Shown one piece after another: positions 1-11,200 of a DNA stretch of 64,000 nt. The stretch comes from Klebsormidium nitens. Lineage: Eukaryota; Streptophyta; Klebsormidiophyceae; Klebsormidiales; Klebsormidiaceae. The position numbers were made by a program, and so were the translations under genes. Each line of letters begins with the position of its first letter. The first letter of the stretch is position 1. Under the pieces are notes generated by a model. The model did no database searches, was not told the DNA's origin, and saw nothing but the letters and a program-made list of their open reading frames with translations. The DNA lies in contig DF237039.1 in the NCBI GenBank assembly GCA_000708835.1, forward strand, positions 124,001 through 188,000, in the 5' to 3' direction.

Positions 1-2123
1 AGCGGATGCAAGCTCGTTTCCGGTCTTCGGTGACTTTGAGATGGCTGGAACCTAGTCAGGGCGAGAAATAAATAAGGAAGATCATCAGGCTTTAGCATAT
101 CTGAGAAGTTCAATCTGGGGCTTGCCTGGACTCCAGCAAGTGGAAAATCTGGACCAAGCCGAAGACACCACAGCTGCGGAGGTCAGTCGCCGGGTCCGTG
201 CCTGAGATAGGAGTCAGGAAGTAGGCTGATTGCTTCGACTTGGTCCAGAGCTACGACGAGAGCGATTGATATTGATGCCCTTGTCCCGCTCAAATACACT
301 TGAAAAGCTGCAACTTGCAACTGTTCAGAAGAGGCTTCTACATCAGATTCCATCCGCTCGTGGAAAATCATAGCGTCGCCCCTTGCGATGACAGATTTGT
401 TTTCATTCCTAAGACCTACAAGGCACGTGTAGCTTTTTCGCTCAGTGTCCTCAATGATTGCTTCAAAGGCATCCGCTATACTCTCACCTTGGAAACCAAT
501 AACTTCCCAATGGGGCCCAAACCGTGTTGCTGTCTGGACACCTGTCAACTTCGTGTAGATTGACTCAAGCAGGCGGATATCCAGTGGCTCGTCCTCCTGC
601 AGCGGCAGCTTGGCCATCCGCAGCACCTGCTTCGTCTGTTCGTCCTGCTGCACGGCAGGTGTTGACCTAAAGCAGCAGTTGGCCGACGCGAGCAACGCGC
701 TCGAACCTCTGGAAACAGGTTGGAGACGATGATTAAGCCAAAGCAACAGTTCCATGTCTCTGGCGATGCCTTTCAAGAGCGCTTCGTGGCACGCGCGTGA
801 AAGGTCGGCAAGCGGACTGCACAGAGAGCATCATCAGCATGTGTCTGCAGGCAAAGGACGCTTGATCTTGCATTGGCTAAAGTGGCGGCTGTCAAGTGGA
901 GTGGATCAGTATCTAAAACCTTCCTTTGCGGATTTGAAGTGCATGTATCAGTTGCAGATTCCGTCGTGTACTTCGGTATGGTTATCACTGTGCCAAACCC
1001 TTCTCTCCTCTATCACGAAGGCAAATCTGAGCTGAGAGTCGTGGAGCTTGGACTTCCAAACGGCCACTTAACGGCTGCAGCTTACGAAAGACGTCTCAGA
1101 AGAAAGCTTCATGATCAAATGGTGCTGAGATGTACCTCGTCTTTGAAGCCGGAGCTGGTGCAGAAGTATCACGTATGCGGGAAGTATAATTTCCGCTTAT
1201 GTAGTGCTCGACCTCCTTCCAGGTGAGAAGATTTGATTGTCCATTCTCGGTACAGCTTTCTGCAGTTTGAAGAATACTGTTACGGACACTCCTTACATCC
1301 AGCTACAAAGAGTCTCTCAATCATGCTGGGGCCTGATCGTAGATATTCTATGTGATCTTCTTCGATCTTAGAACCTTGTTGTGCTTATGACGAGGAGCTC
1401 TTTGTCAGCAAGACCACACCTTTTAACAATTTCTGGCGTTCTGCTTGATTGAATTTTATAAAAGCTGTAATCATCAAGATGCACCTTCAGCATCTTTTTA
1501 ATCAAGGGATTTGCATCATTACCTCTTTCTAAGTGCTGAAAACCTGCAACGCTGGGCGTTTGACTTGAGAGCTGCTCCGGTGTACGCCACGTATCCTCTT
1601 GCCAGTGGGAGAGAGTAAGCTCCGATGAAATCTGCTCACTTCCATCAGAGAGGTCAACTGATGACACTTTCTCACTTTCAGTGCCCCGTTGCAAATCAAT
1701 CACTTGAGGGATGCTGAGAATACCATCTGTATGTACAATGTGCTCTGACTCTGCTTGCACAATTTTAGTGCTCGCTGTACTGGGAATAGAGGGAGCGCTC
1801 TCCTCGAGTAACTTCACCATTGGTCGAGCTCCCCAAGGCACCTCTTGCAAGGTACTGTTTAGGCAAGTGGGTGTGACACATAGACTCTTGGAAACGTTAG
1901 GCACGTGCGTGACCTCCTCAACCACTGGCAAGTCGGCTGCAGATGTTATATCAGCAATGATGGCTGCTGCGGAATCCTCTCTTGGTTGGCTCACGACAGC
2001 TTCCTCATCCGCATTGTGATATGCAACACATTCCAGCACATCTGGAACGACTCTAGCCACAGCAATTGATTCCATGATTTGGTCAAAGGTCCCTTTGCTC
2101 TTGCTTACGTTGATAGTTTCCAT
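1..2123 (-). CDS. ELMO domain-containing protein, ELMOD3-like (3' end beyond window)
   Basis: ELMO-domain proteins of the ELMOD group act as GTPase-activating proteins for Arf-family GTPases; the substrate here is unknown. Two exons carry the recognisable core. The exon at 666-488 reads into RLLESIYTKLTG and then RFGPHWEVIGFQ, ending at an AAG|GTGAGA donor. The next starts at 201 after CTCAG and continues GTDPATDLRSCGVFGLVQIF, the strongest match to ELMOD3. Carry-over bases agree at that junction. The upstream open stretch 2123-1368 (251 codons, starting METINVSK) is Ser/Glu-rich and probably disordered; its end, VHLDDYSFYKIQSSRTPEIV, loosely resembles the pre-ELMO segment of animal ELMOD3, so I join it to this gene. 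The exons between 666 and 1368 are not resolved. After the GVFGLV exon the likely donor is GC (CAG|GCAAGC). The rest of the domain lies at or beyond position 1. The family call is good; the full model is partial. Confidence 0.7.
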
Positions 2124-5100
2124 ATTCAGGTCAGCAACATCTAGGTCTATAGCAGAAATAGCAGAGGCAGGACAAAGCCCAGCTCAGTCTGAATTTATAG
2201 TTGGCATGCTGCATCCAGCTCCATCTTGCACAGAAGTTGTCAAGGCGCTAGTACAACGAAGATCATTTCTTGAAATGCTGTCATGTGGTAGTATTGAGAA
2301 CCGCTCATCAAAAGCTTAAAGAAGCCATTGTGTGCTATGCAAGCTCTCTGAAGAGGCTCTCAGGAGTCGCATGGCCTTCCTTCAAGAATGGCTGGACTTT
2401 AAGCTGGCTCTCTCTGGCCCCCTATCTAGTAGCTGGCCGTTTGCTCCCATTTGGGCAGGTAGCTCTTGCTTTCTCATGATCGTTGATTTGAGATCACGGA
2501 TGCGATGACTATAAGACAGTAAGAGTCTGCTGTACTGCTGGTCTCGAGCCTGAGGCAGTCTAATCGTTTGTTATAAGGTACCTAAGAATTAAAACATTGA
2601 CTTAGGTGGATAAGCTAGAGATAAGCTTTAGGTAAACTTACAAAGGTGAATACAAGCAGCCGCGCCTGCAGGGCCGACGGGTCAGTGGGGTTAGTATGGA
2701 GCTTATCTAGGGTGGTTACGGGTGCGGAGCGGATAATCACATAGTTGCTGAATTTTAGTGTCGAAAGCTTCGTTCTTTCTAGGACCTATATCTTGTGCTA
2801 TGACTTGCTATGACTAGGTATTCTAGAAAAATATGTCCTTATGCTCAGGGCCGTCGATCCGATCCTGCCAACTTCTAACGAACCCTGCGTGCTCGCGCAC
2901 TTTATTTATCGACGACTCTGAATTGAGTCTTGACGTGTCGTGACGCCTGCCAGGTCACACTTTATTGATCATCATTACGATTTTAATGGGGCTGACGTCT
3001 TCATCTGTGGTGATGTCATTTTTGCGAATTCATGGTCACGCGCAAACACGTCACCGTACCTACTGGCAATTCCTTGTCTCCTAAGGGGCTTGTCGCCTAA
3101 CAATCAGAAGCCCCGGGCACCACAACCATAAATCCTAACCCAGATCTTTACGCGCTTCGCACCCAAAGCCTCCCTAACCACCAAACCAAACCTACCCGTC
3201 CCCCGGCCTATGACGATATGAGACAAGCCCCTTACGAGACAAGGGAGTTGCCACACGTACCGCACTGGCACGTGGAGCGTTTGAACGGCGGTCGATGAAA
3301 GTCGAGAATTATAGATCGAAAGTTAGAAATGTGAGGACATTTATATACCGTCCCGGCAAAGAAATTCATCTTTTATCAATTATTTGGAGCCAACGAGAAA
3401 AGTTGGGAAGTTATTCGGGCGGAATTCACTAACCAAACAACGTTAACCTGCGGATAAACCTGTAGGTTAAGGTCTGGGGAGAAATGTAAAAAGAAACGAA
3501 ACTATTCATTCGCGGCGCGAGCCTCAGTATGGGGTGAATTGCTTTGGGGGTTTTAAGGGTGCGTGTGTACGAGTTCTTTCAGCAGGTAATTTTCAGGTTA
3601 GGGACCAGGGTTTCTTTTTCCAATTCTTGTTTACTTTGAGAAGTTAATATGTAATCGTTATTCCTAAATTTTAGACCGTTACATACATAGCACGCTCTGC
3701 TCGGGCCGCAGCATATAGCCTGACGTCATGGTAGTACTTGCGTGAGCTGAAAAGCATGAGCGAGATATTCTGCGCATATGGGTCTTGACTCAGGCCAGAT
3801 GTTGTCCACTTGTCACCATTGCAGGAGCTCTCTAGACTCTGCGCGCAGTCAGTGCGATATTCAATCATTGATTCAATGGACCGGTCCACGGGCCAGGGAA
3901 CGCACATACGCTATAGAGCTAGGTACCTGTTCCCAAGGGGCGGGCCGCGACCCTCACGGACCGTGTCTTCAAGTTGGTACCTAGGACCGGGCCACCTACT
4001 CTACCTCTAGAGGAATGTTACATGTACCTACATTGTACGGCGGCGGTACAGTAGGACCACTGGGCCACTGGCACATGATGCTCTTGTAGAGCTCCAGGGA
4101 CCAGGCTGTGATTGTTGCAAGTTGCAACGTCCAAGTCCGGACCTGCATGCAGCGGGCCATGACTCTGAGCTTCCATCAAGGAGTCGACTTGGAAGTTGGA
4201 AGAGGACGACACCTGGAGTCCTGGACGACACAATGCAATGGCCGCCTCAGCTGTTTGCCGAGGTGCTTTGAAGGCATGGAATTGAAACCTGTTTGACAAC
4301 CAGGACTAGCGGTTCAGGTGGCTCCTAGGCTGCCCCTATCCCCTGATGCAATCACTGTCAATGTGATCAGCTGTCTCTGCCCATAATGTGAATGCTGTGC
4401 AAGTGGACAAACTAGATGATGAGCGCTGCAGTGAATAGGAGTGCATCGATGTTGCACTTGTAAGCAGTGCAACGAGCTCCTTGGAGTCTTTGCATAGCAG
4501 ACTCCCGGAAGTCTGGCACTGTCATTGGCAACAGACAAAGGTACAGACAGCTTTTCCAGGTAAGGGCTGACAGAGCTATTATCAGCAATTCTTGCAGCCC
4601 ATCACACAAAGCGACTAGGTGATGTGCCACTAAGTCACGATGTACGTCAAATCTGGTTTAGATATTTTGCACTTTTAGAATGGTTCCAGTACCGCTGGGA
4701 GAGTTTGGGTAACCCCTGGAGACAGAATACTTCAGGACAGCATGTCAATGTCAGACCCTTTCAGCAGAGTTGAATCTGCTTGATGTCAATCTGCTTAAGC
4801 TACCTTTGGTTCGCGCTCCTGGAATCCAAGAAGCTTTGCAAACTATTTCCCCTTCCTACGAAAAGCAATGCATTTTCAAGTGCACGAGGCTTGATTAGGG
4901 TCACTCTTCTGTTCCTCTCAGCAAGGCTATGCATCTCTTCTGTTTACCAATTATCATTTATCAGGCTAACAGGCCTCAATTCAGTCCCTTCTCTGATGGA
5001 AGATAGAAAGTTATGCAGTTGCTTTGGCTTTAAAACCAGGTTGGACCCCACAAAGACTCGGTCATTTATACTCGGTCTAAGTGTACAGTCGTCATTGACT

Positions 5101-5279
5101 GAGTGCACCAGACACCGTAGTCCAAGGAGCAAACCTTGATCTGGCAAAGCTTTAATTAGCCTTTCAATTAGCCCTTTTAATTAGCTCGTTGTGCATTGCG
5201 GCTGCACTTCCATGAGGACCACTCAGCGGAACACGACACATTGCAGATGCTTGCTTTCTCCTTCGTCAGGACGTGAATC
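2124..5279. other. Intergenic stretch, no supported gene
   Basis: Short open frames occur on both strands but none shows a recognisable domain or phase-consistent splicing. AT-rich and GC-rich patches alternate. The only structured element I can support is the inverted repeat at 3065-3252, listed separately. The last few hundred bases should contain the promoter and 5' leader of the gene that begins near 5280, but no convincing core promoter is visible. Confidence 0.5.
3065..3252. repeat. Imperfect inverted repeat, 30/31-base arms
   Basis: The left arm at 3065-3094 (beginning GGCAATTCCTTGTCTC) is nearly the reverse complement of the right arm at 3222-3252. They differ at three bases plus one inserted base. 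About 127 bases, mostly A/C-rich, lie between. Weaker complementarity continues outside the arms. The structure suits a small non-autonomous DNA element (MITE-like) or a cruciform. No flanking target duplication was identified, so the class is left open. Confidence 0.55.
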
Positions 5280-8200
5280 ATGGGAGATACAGTTCTCGAG
5301 CTGGGGCCGAGCAGCGGAGGGAACCAGATTCAGGTGGGTGCTATCGCAGATTTGTGAGACATATGCCTCTGAATATAGACAGCAACGCACCCGGTGAATT
5401 AATCAATTAAGAGCCTGATTGACACAATCTCCAGGAAACAGAAAGTATACAGATATAGAACAAAATAATACCAACATTCCAATATGGTCAGAGGTACTCA
5501 GGTTATGGTGATTAGGAAGCTGCAGTGAGGGCACCGGCTCATGTCAGGAACTTGCAGAGATATTCCTCGTGTGATTTCACCTGGATTACCATCTTTTGGA
5601 AGAAGATGCCCTCCTGTAATGGATTGAGATCTACTTTTCTGCTCTCAAAGTGCAGCAATTGGGGAAAGACGCCATCCACTTCTATGCAAGCTCTTAAAAG
5701 ACACTAAGAGATTTGAGGAACCTTATAGTAGACGCTGCCCCCCAGCACTTAAAGCTGATTTGTTTCTGCCCTTCTGACAAGCGGTCACATACTGTTTCCT
5801 AAAGGTTCACATTTATGCTGTGAGAAGAATCTCAAAGATGCTGGACGCGTACTATCTGATTGCATGTTTTCGAAATGCTGGACTGTTCCTGTACGCTCTC
5901 AGGAGGCAAAGACTGTGCGATCTTTGGGCATCAAGACTCCTGAACCTGGAAGTATAAAGCGGGCGCTCACCAGAGGACGCAGCGCGAAGAAATTGGCATC
6001 AAGGAAGCAGGCAAGTGGATTGATGAGTGTTGGCATCAGGCTCCATAGCCACTTGTTCAGGCTTCCAAAAGTGGAAGGTGCACGGGATGATAGAGAATCT
6101 GACCAAGCTTCAAGAAAGCTTCAATGGTTGAGCGTCAGTACGTGCCCCGTCCATCTTCAGAGTGGATCGTTTATCCATCTCTTCCTGGACGAGGGCCAGT
6201 ATCCAATAGGATTCACCTTCTCAGTAGATCTTACATGTTAATATACTGATCTGACATGTCATAACCACCCTAGATGGAACCAGCTCAGAACTCGGTTGTG
6301 ACTACTGTCCATTACTCAAACTGACTCTGCCGCGCTTTGTCACAGCCCCTTCCTGGTGATGGCTTCTGGAAGTATGCGCCTGGGTCAGAAGAAGCAGAGG
6401 CCAACCTGCCGTTCAAGGTATGCAATGACACTCAATGGTTCAATGCTTTTCAACGCTGAATGGAATCGCATTCTGATGGATTACCAGCAGACTTAACTCT
6501 CATACCTTACTGAAATTCTCACATAAAGTATCATCTTTTGCAGCCCCTCCCAGGCGACGGCTTCTTCAAGTACCTCGATACATTTGACAGTACGGAGCAC
6601 AATCCGACCTTCCAGGTGTGTGTACTTCGGTGGGAAGTTGAAGTCTGTGCACACATGCAAAAACCTTGCCTCGGCAAGCTATACTAGTCAGCTGAAGGAA
6701 AGACCTCCGTAGCCAAGGACATGCCAGTGCTTCCACCATCTTTGCAATTACTTTTCAGGTGCAAGTCCTATCATCCGCCTTCTGCCTCAGCGTCTGACTG
6801 TTCGATGTTGAACGCAGGTCCCGCAACGGCATCTTCCTAAGAGCCGGGACTCAAGTCCTCCGCTGGGCTGCTTTGGCCAGCAGCGGAAAGCTCGTAAGAG
6901 CGTGACCTTGAAGCCTAAGCAGGTGGGTATCTTTAGACGGTGGCTCTCAGCATTGTATGTGAGGGCGCTTACTCTGAAGCACAGCAGGCCATTGTTTATT
7001 CTTTCATGACTGTCGACTTTGAGGTTCCTGTCTCTGACATCTGACATCCTCGCTTTGGCGGTTATGCGAATACGAAGAGTAAGATTGTTAAGGACTCTTC
7101 ATGGCACGGACCTCCCTTTCTTCCCTTCTGTACATCTTGGCAGAATTTACTCTCCCATTGTATTCAAAGGTCGAAGGGAAGGTTCAGAAGATGGTTGCTT
7201 CTCAGAGGATCATTTCGACGTCAGAAATTGAGTTGTGGAACTCCAACTCAAAAAAATCGAGGAAAGACTTGAACACGCCAGTGACGATTACTGTTATGAC
7301 GCAGGCGACCAAGAGGTCTAAGACCCAGGGTAGAAAGGCTGAACCTTGGACTACAAAGGACGTCAAACTACCTGACCCGAAACCGCTGCATCCGACTCAC
7401 CACCCTGCATTGAGGACTTACAGCAGGAAGCCTGCAGACTTGGCTCCAAAGAAACGGGTAAGCGACACGAAGCAGCTTTTGATGCAAGATCTCAATGAAA
7501 GGAAGTGGTTGCATGCAGGTATCATCAAATGGATTGAGTCGGACTCCCAATCGCCTTTGCAAGAGCTACTTGATTCGGTACTTCGATACTGCTGCTGCAA
7601 AAGACAGTACCTTTAGGCGCCAGATGGCATGGGAAGAGTCGAGTCTGACGTGCTTACAGAGTCAGTAACTAGACTGAAGCATCTTCTTATATCCTACTGT
7701 GTTGCTTCAATGCAGCCGATCCCTGGGGATGGCTACTGGCAGTATTCCGACGAGGCAGCGGTAGCAGTGCCGACCCTGCCGTTCAAGGTATAAGAGGCAT
7801 CTTTGAATCCATCCCAAGCCATTCCAAGATTGCTGCAATCATTTAAGGTTGATGAGTTGGATTGTGGGAACCCCTGGACGTCAGAAACTGCAACTTAAGA
7901 CAACATGACTTCTTTACAGGCTCTCCCTGGCGACGGCTTTTGGCTGTATCCGGCGGGGTCCGAAGAAGCCCGGCACAATCCGGCGTTTCAGGTGCGGCCT
8001 TTCGCCACCAATCCTCTTGACTTCGACAGTTTCTTGTCCTTATTCTGCTTGAGCAGCACGTGTTTGTTCATGCGGTGCAGACTGGTGACGTATCACATCA
8101 TGCAATCCGTTCGTTCATGTCTCGACTTGCGCATGTAGGCCCTTATTGGAGTATGCTCACTATGTGAAGCCGCGATAAGGAAGGCCAGCTAAACTGTCTT

Positions 8201-11200
8201 CTCCTTTTCCACACAGGTTCCACGGCGCGTTCTCGTGAGGCCCACAGAGTCGAGCTCCCCGCTCAAGCGCTTGGCAAAGCGCGCGCCGGGTCTGAAAGAG
8301 ATTGCGCGGAAACAGGTGAGAGGACATTCCTGTTGCTTTTGGAAAAGTACACTGGAGAAGCGGCCGAACTGCGGCTCCTGAGCTATCGCTCACAAACGAA
8401 GCCGGCTTTCGCCCATCGCTTTTCTTGCTCTTCACCAAGAAGACAAATCGTTCAACGTCATTTTGAACCGCCTCTACGTTTTGTGCAGTCTCGTCCAAGC
8501 ACGAAACTTCAAGACACTGCCGCTGTTATCTCAGCAGGGCAGACCAGGGCCACATCATTAGAGGAGAGCGCGGCAGTGCCGATTGAGGTCAGCTCCGACG
8601 CCAAACAGAGCTCAAGACAGCGTACACGTCCGTCAAAGTCGTTCTGAGCGGTATTCTTGCTTTGCTGTGACCTCCAAGCGGAGCTCAATTTTGCCAAAGC
8701 TTTTCCGGGTTGAGAGCGGCATGTGAAAGAGATTGCTGTCACGCGTGAAAAAGTAGAATCGATTGTCATTGCGTTCCTTTCTTTAGATGAGCAGGACGTA
8801 TGGATCACTCTTAGATCGTTCAGCCAATATCATTTTCTTGGAAGCTGAGGGGAGCGTTCCTGTTTTATAGGTTTCTCGACAAAAGTCCCGCGGAAGCAAG
8901 GACTCGAGCTTCGCTTTCAAGGCCTCTCCACGACGCAGGCTGATCCGAAACGTCTCTTCCCAGAAGTCCAGAAAGGTGAGTACCATACTGGGCGCTGAGA
9001 AACGGAACTGCTAGGAGTGAGCTTACGGAGCAGCCAGTTGACACGTCTTGAAGACCAAACCAAGAGCACGGGATTGGGGACGTTAGCCAAGATTGACAGC
9101 CAGCTTGCTACTCTTTCCACCGTGCCGATGCTACGGAAGAACACAATTGCATTGCTGACAAGAGAAAAGGATGAAGAGTCTGTCATTGTTTTGACTTCTT
9201 TTGGGCGGCTGCGCAGAAGAGGGCTTTTACCCGTCTGCTTCACGGTTGTGGTGATATAAACTGGTTCTGAGGAGCGCCCTTTTTAGAAGACTGGATGTGG
9301 AACCCTTGGGGCAGAATTTGGTGCACCGTTTACCGAGCTGACTAATCACTCATCTCCGTGTCTGCAGCCCCTCCCTGGCGACGGCTACTGGCATTATCCA
9401 CTCGGGTCAGAGACCACAGAGGCCAACTTGCCGTTCAAGGTAGGCTCGTGAATGATGAGAAGCACGCTCACACCGAACGTTATCGTCGTCTGCTTCATGA
9501 AATGTTGCTTGATGAGTTGGTTTCGGACGTCGCGGAGATGTACGAGGGCTGACTTGCTCTTGCAATTGGTTTTCCAGGCACTCCCAGGGGACGGGGTGTG
9601 GGTGTACCCGTTTGGGTCAAACGAAGCGCAGCTCAACGCGGCATTTCAGGTACAACACCCCTCCGCTGGTCTGGACCTTCCACGTCAACCTGATGCCTAT
9701 CGAGGCCCATGTTTGAAGCTTCTCTTTTGTTGCTACAGCTTCTTATAGCAGCTGTTCACAACACAAATAGACCGACTTTACACCCTCCGATCGGCTCTAA
9801 TCCCCCTCGTTCAGGCCTTGAAACCCGTGCTCATGCTAGATCAGCTTGAAGTCAACTCTTGTCGGTGCCTGAGTCCTCAACTCGTGCTGAAGACGTGATG
9901 AGCCTCCATGCCAATTGCTGACACCTTTGAATTCCAATTGGAGCAGGTCCCCAGCCGGCTCCTTTCGAAGAGCAGATCCTCGAGTCCTTCGTTCAAGCGC
10001 TTTGCGAACCGCAAGCAGGCCTCCAAGGATACTGAGCCGACGGCGAAGGTGAGGAGACGTTACGAACTGCAGCTAAAGCTCTAATCAGGGACTTTCAACC
10101 TGTGGAAAAAAGGATTCGTTCCGCGCGTTTCATATTGTGCAAGTGAGCACGGTATGCATCACTTTCTCTAGCAGATGACGTTTGTGAAACAGACACGATA
10201 CACAGAATATACCGTTGTTTGAGCTGGTTGTCCTCAGCCCCTCAGGCTTGCCCTGGATCCTTTGACGGCAGAGTAGTCGTGTACTGGCCATCCGCCCTAC
10301 TGCGTTCCGTCAGTGTTTGGGCACCTGATGAACGCAAGACCAGAAACTCGATCCGCTTTTTCGTTTCACAGCAGGAGCCTTCGAGGGAGGCCCTCCAGCA
10401 AACACCGGCAGCGGCCGCTGCGGTGAGCGAAGACGAGCTGATGGAAGAGTCGGCGAGCCCTGTCGAGGTATTTTCAAACACTCATAAAGCCCTAGAAAAG
10501 AATCGGCGTTCAAATCACATAACCGACATTACTCAATCATCAGTCACCTCGGGGAATCCTACGAGCAAACGGAGGGGTGCTTGTAATCATGTATGTGCCC
10601 TCAATGTGCGAACACTTCGCTCCAAAGGAGAGTCGAACGTATTTTCTTCTAGAACCGTTTGATCCAGTGTCTACGCTTGTGAACCATCCGGTTCAGCTGG
10701 AATGCAAGCCGTCATCTTTCTTGTCGCGGTTCCCGTTTGCACGGTCGAAAGCACCAACTTTACGAAGCTATACCTACAGGAAACTGAACGGGGCAGCGTA
10801 CAGGCCATCTTGTCATGGAAGCGCTTTGAGTTGTTTTTCCAGTGCCACTTTGGCAACTTCCCGTCCATGGTATACTGCGTTTTATTAGCCTTCACCCTAT
10901 TTGGCTTACGTTAGGAATGCTCTCATCGTTAAGCTCTGTTTCGATTCTTACTAAAAGATCACATTTGCAGGTCGAAAGCGCGCCTCCGGTCCTCACAGAG
11001 CCTCCCGTTTTGGCCACCAAGAGACCACGGAGCGCTTTGGGAGTCATATCGCCGTCAGAGGGAGGGATGCGGAGCGTGAAGCTGGTCAAACGCGAGGTAA
11101 CTGCCTCGAATGCCGCTCGAGTTCTCTTTTCCCGATCTCCGTCTCTTCTGATCGGTCTTCAATCATTCTGTTTGGCGCCTTCATCTGAGCAGCGGCTGTT

